64,000 bases of DNA from Roseovarius sp. THAF9 (GCF_009363715.1 NZ_CP045404.1:3626001-3690000); one strand, 5' to 3'. Counted from the stretch's first letter, positions 1 through 9,675 are shown. Program-made: numbers and translations. The notes: generated from the sequence alone by a model not told the origin.

Positions 1-3000
1 GCACCTGCCGCATCTCGGCGATGTAATCGCGCGCGGCCTCCTCGATGGTGAAATGCGGCTCCTCGTCGCCATAGAGCCCCCGCGCCTGAAGGCCATAGAA
101 AGGACGGTCATTGCCCAGCAGATGCGCCAGATGCCGCAGGTTCAGGACATTGCCGAACATCCCGGCCACCAAGAAGAAGGGCGTGCGCGGCCCACCTTCG
201 CCGGAATGCATGGGCACAAGATGGGTAAACCGCCGTTCCGGCCGCGCGGCGGACCCGCTATCGTCCTTTCCGTCAGACTGCGCATCGTCCCCGGTGTCAG
301 ACACACCCCGTTCTGCGATCAGGCCAGCGACCTTGCGGATGGTCGGGGCCTCGAACAGCACGGAAATGGGGAAATCGACATTCCAGGTTTTGCGGATCTG
401 CGCGAACAGCCGCACCGCGATAAGCGAGTGACCGCCCAGGTCAAAGAAGCTGTCCTCGGCGCCAATAGTGTCCACGCCCAGAAGTTCGGCCCAGAAGCCC
501 GCGAGCGTGGTTTCGATGGCGCCCTCCGGTTCCACGAACTCACTGTCGAGCTGTGGCCGCTCGAATGTCTGACCGCCGCTCTTCTGCGTGTCTTCGGCCT
601 GTCCCGCCTGCTGGATCAGGGACGGCAGGTCCATGGACGAGAGGATGACCGTAGGCGCCTTGTCCAAGGCAAGTGCGCGCAGGAACAGGTCGCCCCCTTC
701 TTCGGCGCGGATACCCTGCGTCAGGTTGTGACGGAGCTGTTCCTCGGCGGGCGACAGTGGCGCGATTGTCTCCTCACCGGCCTTGGTGGCGCTCTGATCC
801 GAGGCGGCGAAACCGACAGAGGTCTCCATCCGCCGAATAGAGAAGCCATGGATATCGACGCAGACCTCGCCATCGGGCGTTGCCAGCGTCACATCGAAGG
901 TCGCGATATCGCCCTCCGCCCTGTTGTCACCGGCGTTTCGCACCCAACTGACGATGCGTTCGGGCAGGTCGCGGAAAACCTTGACCGACCGATACGACAC
1001 CGGCACCCAGAGATAGGCCTCGGGATCATACCCTTCGATCAGTTCCATCGCCCAGCCGGTCGCGAGGTCCAGCATCGCCGGATGCAGCCGGTACCCGGCC
1101 CGCGTATCGCCGCGGGCAACCTCGGGCAAGGCCAGTTCTGCAAGCCCCTCGCCATTGCCAAGAGCGGTCGACTGGATCACGCCCCAGCGTGGCCCAAAGC
1201 GCAGATGGGTTTCCTGCGCACTTCTGAGCGAGCCGCCCTTCGCCGCGCGCACCGGTGTGGCGCAGCGTGCGGCGATCCCGGCAATGTCCAGAGGACCGGG
1301 CCTGCGCATCGGCAAGATCGAAATCTGTGCCTGCGCGTTCACTTCCCGCGCGTCCTCGGCACCGCTTTCGACCACAAGCTCATAGCCCGTGTCGGTTCTG
1401 GGAAGGCGCAGGTAAACCGGTCTCGTCTCACCCGCGCCCACCGCCAGCGGGCGCATGAAATACAAATCGCGGATTTCGAACGCGGCGGTTTCCCCTTGCC
1501 CTGCCAGAGCCTCCGCGGCCAATTCCAGGTAGCCAGTGCCGGGCAGCACAGCATGGCCCGCGCCGGTTCGGTGATCGTTCAGGATCCAACGATCCTTGGC
1601 GACGTACTCGGCGGTAAAGACGCGGTTGCCCACGGCGTCGAATGTCTTTTTGTCCAGAAGTGGCAGGCCGGCGGGAAGCACGGGTGCGTCCTTGCCGGCG
1701 CCGGTGCGCAAGGCCATGGCATCGGCGGCCATGCCGGTATCCGCCCAGATCCCCCATCCGATCGCGAGCACACGCGTCTTGTCGCCGGCGCGCGACCGGG
1801 CGTAAGCGTTGAGATACTCGTTCGCCGCCACGTAATCCACCTGCCCCGTTGGCGCGGTGGCGGTGGAGCTGGACGAAAACAGAACCAGCCAGTCCACGTC
1901 TCCATCCGGAAAGACGTCCTCGAGAACGCGCGTGCCGTGCAGTTTGGGGGCAAAGACATTCTCGATCTCGGTCATCGACTTGGTCTGGATCAGACCGTCC
2001 TCGACGACGCCGGCAGCATGGATGATACCGTGCACCGGCCCCATAGTCTGCTCGATCTCGGCACGGGCGTCGCGCAGATCCTCGACATTCGAGACATCTC
2101 CGGCGAGGCAGATAACCTCGCCGCCCGCGTCTTCGAGCGCCTTCACCGCGCGGATGTGGCGCGCCAGAGGATCGCCCGGCGCGGTATTCTCCAGCACTTG
2201 GTCCCAACTGTCCTTTGGCGGCAGGCCGCTGCGTGACATCAACACGATGCGCGCGCTAGCAACCTCGACCAGCCGCCGCGCAAGGGTCAGGCCGATACCG
2301 CCGACACCACCGGTGATCAGAACAACGCCCTTCTCCTTGAGGCGCGGCACTCCGGCCTCCGGGTCGTCCAGAGGCTTGGGCCGCCACACCATTTCATAGC
2401 GCTTCTGCCCGCGCACGGCCGCCTCCAACGCCGCCGGCGGCGACAGGATCTCTTCCAGCACGGGGATCGTGAAGGACGACAGGTCGGGCATGGCCCGACC
2501 CTTCGCCTGCGGCAGGTCTAGATCGAGCGACGAGACCGTCATCTGCGGAAACTCCCGCCCGATCACCCGACCCGGCCCCGCGAGCGTCGCCTTCTCCGGA
2601 AAGAGCAGCGCCTCGTCGCGGACTTGCACCGCCCCGGAACTCAGGACAGTCACATGCAAGGAATGACTCCAGCCTTCGTCGCCGATGGCTTGGGCCAGGA
2701 ACAGCAGGCTGAAAAAGCCCTGCTCCAGGTTTCGGTGGAAAAAGCTCGATCCCGGTCGATGACTTTCCCGCGTGGTCGCCAGCCAACCGTGAACGACACG
2801 GTCGGGCAGAAACTCGCGGTCCATCAGATCGCCGATCAGCGCGTCATAGCTCTCGCGGCCGCGTTCAGGCGACAGGATATAGCCTGCTTCTCCGTCCCGC
2901 GCAAAAGTGTCACCTGCACGGACCGTTATCACCTCGTGGCCCGCTGAGCGCAGACGCTCCGTCACGCCATCGCAAAGGCCCCCGTCATCTTCGAAAATAA

Positions 3001-5836
3001 GCCAGCGCTGCGGCGAAAGATTGGAAAGATCCCCGGTCACATCGGTTTCGCAGGCGGCATAGGCTGGACGCCAGGCCGGGGCCCAGCCCCAGTTCTCGGG
3101 CGTTTCGTCGCGCATGAGCCACTTGCTGTCTACCTCGCTTTCGACCTTTCCCGGTTCGATGAAATAATGCGACCGGCGGAAGGCATAGGTCGGCAAGGGC
3201 AAGCGGACACGTCGCGCCTCGCCCCAGTACTGTGCCCAGTCGATCTCTCCGCCAAGGGCCCAGACACGCCCCAGCATCGCAAGGAAATACGCGTCATCCG
3301 GCGTCTCGTCCTGTGGGTGCCGCAAAGTGCCTATAACCTGGTTGGCCTCGATTTCCGGGTGCTGACCGGCCAGAGAAGACAACGCCTTGCCCGGGCCTAC
3401 CTCGATGAAGATCCGATTTTTCGCGGCCAGCGTACTCATGCAATCGGCGAAAAGGACCGTGCCGCGCAAATGATTGACCCAGTAATCGGGATCGGTCGCC
3501 TGTTCGGGCGAAATTATCTCGCCGGTTCGATTTGAGGCAAAGGGAATCTGCGGCGGCTTGAGGTCGATCGACTTCAGATAGGTCCTGAAATCCTCAAGAA
3601 TGGGATCTAGCATGCGGGAATGAGCCGCGATATCTATCTGTATCCGTTGGAAGTCGATGTCACGCCGCTTAAGGTCTTGTTCAAGCTTTTCGAGAGCGGC
3701 TTTTGGCCCGGTGGCCACTGAAAGCGACGGTGCATTTACTGCCCCCAGATCAAGGTCATCCCCCAGAAGCGGTTTCAAATCTTCCGCTGCGAGCGCCACT
3801 GAAAGCATGCCACCGGCGGGCACCGTGTCAAACAAGCGCCCACGTAGATGTACAAGCCCGATACAGTCTTCGAAGGACATCACGCCGGCGACACAAGCCG
3901 CGGTGTTCTCACCCATCGAATGCCCGACAAGCGCGGCAGGTTTGACACCCCAACTCATCCACAGCTGAGCCAGCGCATACTCGCAGATCATGATCAGCGG
4001 CAGCTGAACCGACGGTTTCTGCAGCTTGGCATCGGCATCGTCTTCTGCGCCTTCTTCCGGCAACCATAAGGCACGGATGTCAAAGTCGAGCTTGGGATCA
4101 AGGATCTCGAGCCCGCGATCCATCCATTCGGCGAACACCGGTTCGGTCTCATAAAGATCGCGTGCCATTCCGGCATATTGCGAGCCGCCGCCCGGGAACA
4201 TGAATACCGTGTCCGGCCGGTCGAGGGCAACGTGATTGAAGACCTCGCGCGGATCGTTGGCGTCCAGCTTGGCGGCCGCTTCCTCGTGGGTTTCGGCAAC
4301 CACAACGCGACGGTTCTCGAAAGCGTGGCGGCCTTCCTTGAGCGTCCAGGCGACGTCTGCCAGATCCCCGTCGGTATGTTCGCGCAGATGGGCTGCCAGG
4401 TTCTGCGCATTGCCATCGAGGGCTGCCTTTGAACGTGCCGACAGCAGCAGCATCTGGAACGGCCAGTCCGACGGCTCGGACGCCGCGCGTTCCGGCGCCT
4501 CTTCGAGCACGGCATGGGCATTGGTGCCGCCAACGCCAAGCGAGTTGACGGCCGCACGGCGCGGCCCACTGTGGCTCACCCAGTCCGACAATTGGTCGTT
4601 GACGCGGAACGGAGAGTTCTCGAAGTCTATCGCCGGGTTCGGCTTTTCATAATTCAGCGATGGCGGGATCTGGCGGTGGTGAAGCGCCAGGGAGGTCTTG
4701 ATGAGGCTCGCGACCCCGGCAGCGGTGTCCAGATGGCCGATATTCGTCTTGACCGACCCCAGTTTGCAAAAGCCTGTCTCGGAAGTGGTTTCCTGAAATG
4801 CCTGGGTCATCGCGGCCACTTCGATCGGATCGCCCAGATACGTCCCCGTGCCGTGGCACTCAACATAGTCAATCGTGTCGGCGGTGACACCGGACATCAC
4901 ATGCGCCTCGGCCATCGCCTCGGCCTGCCCCTCTACCGATGGAGCGAGATAACCCGCCTTGGATGCGCCATCGTTGTTGATCGCCGAGCCCTTGAGCACC
5001 GCCCAGATGTGGTCTCCGTCCCGGATGGCATCTTCCATTCGACGCAGAACTACGGCCCCCGCCCCGGAGCCGAACACGGTGCCCTGAGCGCGATGGTCGA
5101 ACGCGTGGCAATGGCCGTCGGGCGAAAGAACCTCACCTTCCTTGTAGATGTAGCCACGGTTTTGCGGCAACTCGATCGTCGAGCCACCGGCGATTGCCAT
5201 ATCGCAATCCCCGTTGAGCAGCGCTTGCACCGCATAATGCGTCGCCACCAAAGAGGTCGAACAAGCGGTCTGAACGTTCACGCTGGGGCCGGTCAGGTCA
5301 AAGATATGGCTGACGCGGGTTGCAAGGAAATCCTTGTCGTTACCGGTATGGCGCAAAAGAAACAGGCCAACATCATCGACGAGATCACGGTTGGTGCAGA
5401 CGTTGAAATAGAAATAGCTGCCCATACCGCAGCCGGCATAGACTCCGATGGGCCCTGTGGTGCCCGACGGGGGATGACCGGCATTCTCAAGCGCCTCCCA
5501 AGCGACTTCCAGAAACTGCCTGTGCTGAGGGTCCATGATCGCCGCTTCCTTGGGCGAGAGCCCAAAGAATTCGGCATCGAACTCGGCGAAACCCTCCAAA
5601 GGCCCGGCTGCGGGCACGTAATCAGGGCGATCCAGCATATGCGGCGCCTCGCCCGACGCGATCAGTTCCTCTCGCGTGAATCTGCGGATCGACTCGATGC
5701 CATCACGCAGATTCCGCCAGTATGTCTCGATTCCGTCGGCTCCGGGCAGATGCGCGGCCATCCCGACAATCGCGATATCCGTCGCGGTTGAGTCCGCGCT
5801 CTGAGACTCGGCGTTCTGCGTGATCAAATCATTCAT
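1..5836 (-). CDS. Type I modular polyketide synthase (KS-AT-KR-DH-ACP-TE), 3' end outside window
   Basis: A single open frame of 1945 visible residues builds a polyketide or fatty-acid-like chain in the cytoplasm. Visible domains: ketosynthase with TACSTS (Cys192), HGTGT (His328) and NIGH (His368); acyltransferase with GHSMG (Ser640) and an AAHS motif where HAFH or YASH is usual; a structural then catalytic ketoreductase (TGGVGGIG from residue 1175, Tyr1335); a dehydratase (His1422, Asp1590); an acyl carrier protein (GGHSL, Ser1804); and the start of a thioesterase with FFLVAGMFGNVLNLRHLA near residue 1860. The frame leaves the window before the thioesterase nucleophile. No enoylreductase was seen, so the predicted product of one cycle is an enoyl chain. 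The ATG at 5836 follows an AGGGTGA ribosome site. The gene points away from the polysaccharide genes and is separated from them by IS debris. Domain identity is certain; substrate and product are not. Confidence 0.95.
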   Translation of the reverse strand, partial: MNDLITQNAESQSADSTATDIAIVGMAAHLPGADGIETYWRNLRDGIESIRRFTREELIASGEAPHMLDRPDYVPAAGPLEGFAEFDAEFFGLSPKEAAIMDPQHRQFLEVAWEALENAGHPPSGTTGPIGVYAGCGMGSYFYFNVCTNRDLVDDVGLFLLRHTGNDKDFLATRVSHIFDLTGPSVNVQTACSTSLVATHYAVQALLNGDCDMAIAGGSTIELPQNRGYIYKEGEVLSPDGHCHAFDHRAQGTVFGSGAGAVVLRRMEDAIRDGDHIWAVLKGSAINNDGASKAGYLAPSVEGQAEAMAEAHVMSGVTADTIDYVECHGTGTYLGDPIEVAAMTQAFQETTSETGFCKLGSVKTNIGHLDTAAGVASLIKTSLALHHRQIPPSLNYEKPNPAIDFENSPFRVNDQLSDWVSHSGPRRAAVNSLGVGGTNAHAVLEEAPERAASEPSDWPFQMLLLSARSKAALDGNAQNLAAHLREHTDGDLADVAWTLKEGRHAFENRRVVVAETHEEAAAKLDANDPREVFNHVALDRPDTVFMFPGGGSQYAGMARDLYETEPVFAEWMDRGLEILDPKLDFDIRALWLPEEGAEDDADAKLQKPSVQLPLIMICEYALAQLWMSWGVKPAALVGHSMGENTAACVAGVMSFEDCIGLVHLRGRLFDTVPAGGMLSVALAAEDLKPLLGDDLDLGAVNAPSLSVATGPKAALEKLEQDLKRRDIDFQRIQIDIAAHSRMLDPILEDFRTYLKSIDLKPPQIPFASNRTGEIISPEQATDPDYWVNHLRGTVLFADCMSTLAAKNRIFIEVGPGKALSSLAGQHPEIEANQVIGTLRHPQDETPDDAYFLAMLGRVWALGGEIDWAQYWGEARRVRLPLPTYAFRRSHYFIEPGKVESEVDSKWLMRDETPENWGWAPAWRPAYAACETDVTGDLSNLSPQRWLIFEDDGGLCDGVTERLRSAGHEVITVRAGDTFARDGEAGYILSPERGRESYDALIGDLMDREFLPDRVVHGWLATTRESHRPGSSFFHRNLEQGFFSLLFLAQAIGDEGWSHSLHVTVLSSGAVQVRDEALLFPEKATLAGPGRVIGREFPQMTVSSLDLDLPQAKGRAMPDLSSFTIPVLEEILSPPAALEAAVRGQKRYEMVWRPKPLDDPEAGVPRLKEKGVVLITGGVGGIGLTLARRLVEVASARIVLMSRSGLPPKDSWDQVLENTAPGDPLARHIRAVKALEDAGGEVICLAGDVSNVEDLRDARAEIEQTMGPVHGIIHAAGVVEDGLIQTKSMTEIENVFAPKLHGTRVLEDVFPDGDVDWLVLFSSSSTATAPTGQVDYVAANEYLNAYARSRAGDKTRVLAIGWGIWADTGMAADAMALRTGAGKDAPVLPAGLPLLDKKTFDAVGNRVFTAEYVAKDRWILNDHRTGAGHAVLPGTGYLELAAEALAGQGETAAFEIRDLYFMRPLAVGAGETRPVYLRLPRTDTGYELVVESGAEDAREVNAQAQISILPMRRPGPLDIAGIAARCATPVRAAKGGSLRSAQETHLRFGPRWGVIQSTALGNGEGLAELALPEVARGDTRAGYRLHPAMLDLATGWAMELIEGYDPEAYLWVPVSYRSVKVFRDLPERIVSWVRNAGDNRAEGDIATFDVTLATPDGEVCVDIHGFSIRRMETSVGFAASDQSATKAGEETIAPLSPAEEQLRHNLTQGIRAEEGGDLFLRALALDKAPTVILSSMDLPSLIQQAGQAEDTQKSGGQTFERPQLDSEFVEPEGAIETTLAGFWAELLGVDTIGAEDSFFDLGGHSLIAVRLFAQIRKTWNVDFPISVLFEAPTIRKVAGLIAERGVSDTGDDAQSDGKDDSGSAARPERRFTHLVPMHSGEGGPRTPFFLVAGMFGNVLNLRHLAHLLGNDRPFYGLQARGLYGDEEPHFTIEEAARDYIAEMRQV

Positions 5837-6114
5837 AAAATCACCCTGTATATTACTAAACCTATCAAACCAGCGTCATACCACAAAATGCATTGAGTCA
5901 ATAATCTCTCCCCTATTTTGCGGCATCAAAGCCCGCGCTGTTCATGTCCCGGGCGCAATACCCGCAACGCGGTTCTATTTTCGCTTATACAGAAAATCGC
6001 CTGCGCGGCGAATCACGGGAATCAGCTGATTCTGCCCTCTAATCTGTCAGTGCTCGTTTTCCGAGCTTGCTTATTTTTGGCGTGTGAGGTTGCCTTTGTT
6101 CTCTTCTGTAATCC
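5837..6114. other. Non-coding leader upstream of the PKS gene
   Basis: About 280 bases, AT-richer than the flanking genes, between the PKS start and the end of an IS remnant. It presumably carries the PKS promoter on the minus strand, but I could not single out a convincing -35/-10 pair. I see no gene here. Confidence 0.4.
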
Positions 6115-6545
6115 GTCAGCGCCTACCGGACAGGTTTATGGGTTTGAGCAACGGAGGATTTCTGGTTCATCGAAGCCATTATGGAGCGAAGATGCACAAA
6201 GCATCCGGAACATCGGAAGACACGGCTGACAAGCTGGTCAGGGGCATCAAACGGAAGACCCGCAAACACTACTCGGCTGAGGAGAAGACCAGGATCGTCC
6301 TGGCTGGCCTGCGTGGCTAGGAGAGCATTTCCGCTCTGTGTCGCCGCGAGCAGATTGCCGAGAGCCTGTATTATTCCTGGTCCAAGGAGTTCCTGGAAGT
6401 CGGGAAGTCCCTGCTTTCGGGCGACACTGCGCGCCAGGCGACGACACCCGGGGAAAACAGCTGCGGTCAGAATCGGCCGTTCTGAAAGAGGTGGTTGCTA
6501 AGCTGAAGCTTGAGAATCGGCTGCTCCAAAAAGTACGATCGGGCG
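6115..6545 (+). pseudogene. Decayed IS3-family transposase OrfA with one IS end
   Basis: The frame starting with ATG at 6192 reads as the N-terminus of an IS3-type OrfA (KRKTRKHYSAEEKTRIVLAG, a helix-turn-helix segment). It is stopped by TAG at 6318. The same frame then continues with OrfA-like sequence (SISALCRREQIAESLYYSWS, KEFLEVGKSLLSGDTARQAT) to a TGA near 6485, after which LKEVVAKLKLENRLLQK appears in a shifted frame. So there is at least one nonsense change and one frameshift, and no OrfB follows. The bases from 6115 to about 6175 match, at roughly 80 percent, a segment at 23995-24060 on the other strand, and are probably the terminal region of the same element. This is a dead insertion sequence, not a gene. 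Confidence 0.8.
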
Positions 6546-6599
6546 CGCTCTGCAGAATGCTACGCATTCGCCTTCCGGGTAATAGATTGGGAATACGGA

Positions 6600-6758
6600 G
6601 AATGAGATATGGCTGCAGAAATCGGCATGGTAAGTCCGGATCCCCGACAGATCCACAAACCGGTCGATGGAGCGCAGTAGCTGGCTATGCGGCACATGCT
6701 CCGCAAGCGAGAAATCGTAAAACAGCGCCGGCTGCCCCTCGTGCCGCGGCCCCATCAT
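6600..6758 (-). pseudogene. N-terminal fragment of an IS1182-like transposase
   Basis: On the minus strand the frame starting with two consecutive ATG codons at 6758 and 6755 encodes MMGPRHEGQPALFYDFSLAE followed by HVPHSQLLRSIDRFVDLS, the characteristic first 45 residues of IS1182-family (IS5-like) transposases. Family members are about 400 to 500 residues long. Here the similarity ends after about 50 residues, next to the IS3 remnant, and the rest of the transposase is missing. It is a truncated relic in the IS graveyard between the PKS gene and the polysaccharide genes. Confidence 0.75.
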
Positions 6759-6823
6759 CGGCCTTCCTCCCACCCCGTGCATGAATTGAATTGGCCAGAG
6801 GCCTCTCGTTCAAGAACAAGTTC

Positions 6824-7339
6824 TCAACGAGATACGCCCAACGCTTTCTTCGACAGAACGCGCGCGGGCACCCCCACGGCGGTCGCGCCGGCCGGCACAT
6901 CGCTCAGAACCACGGCGTTCGCGCCGATGACCGCGTGATCCCCGATCGTGACCGATCCGAGAATTTTCGCCCCCGGCCCAACATCGACATGCCCACCCAA
7001 CAGCGGCGCCCCGTTATCACCCCGATTCGTCCCGAGTGTAACCTGCTGGAAAAGAATGCAGTTCGGCCCGATTACGGTATCGGGATGAACCACGATCCCG
7101 TTTGGATGCAGCATGATCAAGCCGCCGCTAATCTGGGTTGTCAGCGGTAGATCCGCACCGGTCACCGCCGACCAGAACCTGTGCCGAAGCGCGACAAGTT
7201 TGCGTCTCGTTCGGGACAGGCGCCGGCCCTCCAGCGCCTGGTACTCCCGAATGCACTTCAGCAACCTGCAGGACGGGTCCCACCAGCGAGTCGGAGCTTC
7301 GCGGCTCCAATCGGCTTTGCTAGCTGATATGTCCTTCAC
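6824..7339 (-). CDS. Serine O-acetyltransferase-like hexapeptide acyltransferase
   Basis: About 171 residues. The C-terminal half is a left-handed beta-helix of hexapeptide repeats (HPNGIVVHPDTVIGPNCILF, then VTLGTNRGDNGAPLLGGHVD and AKILGSVTIGDHAVIGANAV), as in CysE and the short WcaB/EpsH-type sugar acetyltransferases. These enzymes move an acetyl group from acetyl-CoA to a hydroxyl. The protein lacks the long N-terminal domain of true CysE. With its place last in a minus-strand group with an outer-membrane barrel and an export protein, this favours acetylation of an exopolysaccharide precursor over cysteine synthesis. The start is uncertain: the GTG at 7339 is the first start that avoids the upstream gene, whose stop is at 7377; the longer frame to 7456 would overlap it. 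Fold certain, substrate inferred. Confidence 0.8.
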   Translation of the reverse strand: MKDISASKADWSREAPTRWWDPSCRLLKCIREYQALEGRRLSRTRRKLVALRHRFWSAVTGADLPLTTQISGGLIMLHPNGIVVHPDTVIGPNCILFQQVTLGTNRGDNGAPLLGGHVDVGPGAKILGSVTIGDHAVIGANAVVLSDVPAGATAVGVPARVLSKKALGVSR

Positions 7340-7376
7340 CGTGCCATTTCCAATCGGTACTGCAAACTGTGATGCC

Positions 7377-8783
7377 TCAGCGTAAAAGCTCGAAATCACG
7401 CTCCAGCGAGAAGAAAACGCCGTTCGACGTTCCCCGCCCGAGCGGCGCACCCTCATCGATAAACCGATGCTCCAGCCCTAGGCTCATATCCCAGTCTGCC
7501 GTCAAATTGCGCCGATAGGTAAGGTAGACACTCCCCTGTTCCTGACTCACCCCCGCAGGATCCGGACCGTCCACCGCGATATCGGCGTAGGCCACATCAA
7601 ACGAGAGGCTTGAGAGCGCCGTAAGATCAACTTCGTAGCCTGCGTCCATCCGGGTCGTGATGGTGGCGTCGCTCACGATATCACTGATCGCGACATCGCG
7701 CGACAAAGCCACGTCGAAGCGACTGCGCGGCCACTCCGTCATGTATGCGATCCGGCCAATGGGCAGCGGATCGAACGTATCGCCCTGCGCCACCCCGAGG
7801 CTGATATCCAGCGATCCCGTCGGAAGTTCCAGCCGCCGTCCGACCTCGAATTCGTTCTGTCTGCCAAGCTGCGTCAGGATCGTGGAGGCGTCGATCGACA
7901 GTTCTCCGTTCGGCATCTCCCGGGTGTAGCCGACGCCCCCCACAAGACCACTTGTCGAGCTTCTGGCGACAGGTGCGAGCAGCCGTTCGGTGATCTCCGT
8001 GTGGCCGACTTCCAGAGAGAAGACCGACACGGGCGACGTATCGTATTCCAGGCCGAGAGTAATGTCGCGGGTGTCCCGTTCCGTGTCACGGATGTCTTCC
8101 GCCTCGAAGCGCTCTTCCTCGAACGAAAGCGTCGCACGGGCGACAGGCGAAAAGCGGAAAATGAATCCGAGCTGCGCCCGATCTGTGCGGTTCTCAAACA
8201 AAAGAGGATCGGTCGTGTCGCTGTAATCCAGCCTTCTGCTATCCGCCTCGACAAAAAAACCCAAAGGCGCTTCAACTCCGGTTTCAAACCGAAATCCACC
8301 AACGATCTCTTCTCTCGTGCCGCGGCCTCGGAAGAAATCCGCTACCCCCAGGCTGCTTTGCGACAACGGGTCCGAAAAGGCCAGGTCGAGTTTCGAGTAG
8401 TTCGCGAACAGAGCCAGTTGGCTGTTGCCGTTGTCTCGCTCATATCTCACGTTCAGGCGCGGGTCACTCAGGCGGGCCTCGCGGCCGACCAGAGGATCGT
8501 CAAGCAGCCGCAGGACCGACTCCGCCGACAGCGAGAAGCTGTCGATATCCGTTTCGGTGTCCAGTCCAAAGGACAATCGCGTGTCCGAGGCATAGGTGGT
8601 GCCCGCAGAGCTTGGGGCCAGGATCAGGTTGTCGCGTGCATAAAACGTCTGGCTGACACCGAACGTGATCAAACGGCCAGGCTCGCCATCCTGGCCGCTG
8701 GCCGGCAGGACGCCCGCGCCCAACAGGCACAAGGCGCTGCACGCCAGTCTAGGCGCGGGCGCGGATATTCTGGCCCATCTCAT
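7377..8783 (-). CDS. Outer-membrane beta-barrel protein of exopolysaccharide locus
   Basis: About 468 residues. A signal peptide (LACSALCLLGAGVLPASGQ) is followed by alternating beta-strand sequence with many aromatic girdle residues, ending with an aromatic-hydrophobic C-terminal strand (FFSLERDFELLR). This resembles the barrel proteins that sit beside OPX, chain-length and kinase genes in exosortase-type EPS loci, here without any exosortase in view. It is probably part of the outer-membrane path for polysaccharide. The ATG at 8783 lies 13 bases after the stop of the OPX gene; the longer start at 8834 would overlap that gene. The two genes almost certainly form one transcript. Barrel nature is seen; the role in export is inferred from position. 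Confidence 0.75.
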   Translation of the reverse strand: MRWARISAPAPRLACSALCLLGAGVLPASGQDGEPGRLITFGVSQTFYARDNLILAPSSAGTTYASDTRLSFGLDTETDIDSFSLSAESVLRLLDDPLVGREARLSDPRLNVRYERDNGNSQLALFANYSKLDLAFSDPLSQSSLGVADFFRGRGTREEIVGGFRFETGVEAPLGFFVEADSRRLDYSDTTDPLLFENRTDRAQLGFIFRFSPVARATLSFEEERFEAEDIRDTERDTRDITLGLEYDTSPVSVFSLEVGHTEITERLLAPVARSSTSGLVGGVGYTREMPNGELSIDASTILTQLGRQNEFEVGRRLELPTGSLDISLGVAQGDTFDPLPIGRIAYMTEWPRSRFDVALSRDVAISDIVSDATITTRMDAGYEVDLTALSSLSFDVAYADIAVDGPDPAGVSQEQGSVYLTYRRNLTADWDMSLGLEHRFIDEGAPLGRGTSNGVFFSLERDFELLR

Positions 8784-8796
8784 CCTGAGGCGTCTG

Positions 8797-9414
8797 CTAT
8801 TCAAACAGTCTGCGTTGCGGTGCTTCGACCACATCGCCCGGCGCCAGCCGCGTACCGCCGCTTATGCCCGTCGCACTGCCGGCCGGCGTCCGGGAATTGA
8901 ACCGGTACGTGTTGACGCGGCCAGTGTGCCGGTCGGTCCTGTGCAGTTCGATGCGCTTGTCGGCGGCAAATCGGCTCAGACCGCCGGCTTCGGCCAGGAA
9001 TTGCAACAGGGTCGTGCCCGGTTTGACCTCGATGCGCCCTGGCTCCTCGAACTCGCCGATGGCGTAGACATCCATGAGGTTGCTCGTTTCCTCGATCTCG
9101 GCCAGCTCGTCGATCGCCACATAGACAGTGGGCGCCGAGGCGAAGTTGGGAGTGAGCGCCGTGGTCAGATTGCGCCGGACTTGTTCGACCGTGCGTCCGG
9201 CAGCCCTGATCGCGCCCACCATGGGAAAGTTGATACTGCCATCCGGCAGGACCAGCAAACGACGGTTCAAGCTCGAGTCCTCAAGCACATCGACCTGCAG
9301 AATGTCCCCCGACCGAATGACATAATTTTGCGCCGATGCTGTCAGGGCGGAGGCCAGAAGCAGCCCGAGGCCCAGGACGAGCGCCGCAAACCGATTTCCA
9401 ATGCTATTGCGCAT
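8797..9414 (-). CDS. Polysaccharide export protein (OPX/Wza family)
   Basis: 205 residues: a signal peptide ending ASALTASAQ, then a Poly_export domain starting YVIRSGDILQVDVLEDSSLN with the usual PDGSINFPMVGAI strand, followed by an SLBB domain (DVYAIGEFEEPGRIEVKPGT, then LLQFLAEAGGLSRFA). OPX proteins form the periplasmic and outer-membrane channel for exported polysaccharide. Unlike E. coli Wza there is no lipobox cysteine at the cleavage site, and the protein is short, lacking the C-terminal membrane helix region. That fits the short OPX class, which needs a separate outer-membrane barrel; the next gene encodes one. It is divergent from the ATPase/Wzz/kinase genes. Confidence 0.9.
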   Translation of the reverse strand: MRNSIGNRFAALVLGLGLLLASALTASAQNYVIRSGDILQVDVLEDSSLNRRLLVLPDGSINFPMVGAIRAAGRTVEQVRRNLTTALTPNFASAPTVYVAIDELAEIEETSNLMDVYAIGEFEEPGRIEVKPGTTLLQFLAEAGGLSRFAADKRIELHRTDRHTGRVNTYRFNSRTPAGSATGISGGTRLAPGDVVEAPQRRLFE

Positions 9415-9477
9415 GAATACACCTGTTGTTTGTTATGCAAGTCCTGCCTGCAAGCAGATCGTTGCTTTGGAGGGACT

Positions 9478-9675
9478 ATGACAAATCCGACGCGCCATGT
9501 GTATGAAAATCGCTACAAAACATGGTCACTGCGGCAGATTTACCGATTGGTCGAAACAATGCGCGTCCCTCAGGACACAGAAGTGTACCGGTTTCTTGAT
9601 AATGTGGCAGATTCGTGCTGCACTTTCGCCTCCGTGTCCCTATGCAAGGTTCGGGGTGCGCAAGGAGAGCGGTGA
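9478..9675 (+). CDS. Small hypothetical protein at head of the EPS chain-length operon
   Basis: A 65-residue frame from an ATG preceded by a strong GGAGGG ribosome site five bases away. The product (MTNPTRHVYENRYKTWSLRQ, ending KVRGAQGER) has a basic first half and two adjacent cysteines. I recognise no family. It ends 73 bases before the ATPase gene on the same strand and starts 63 bases from the divergent OPX gene. It may be a real small protein or a translated leader of the operon. The ribosome site is the main argument for it; codon use is less biased than in the neighbours. Confidence 0.45.
   Translation: MTNPTRHVYENRYKTWSLRQIYRLVETMRVPQDTEVYRFLDNVADSCCTFASVSLCKVRGAQGER

Noticed and set aside
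53..2236. Long plus-strand frame of 727 codons
   Set aside because: It is antisense to the PKS KR-DH-ACP region, whose domain motifs are unmistakable on the minus strand; an artefact of high GC.
6795..6830. GTTC direct repeat resembling an alphaproteobacterial SOS box
   Set aside because: The spacing is eight bases instead of the seven in GTTCN7GTTC, and no SOS gene is adjacent.
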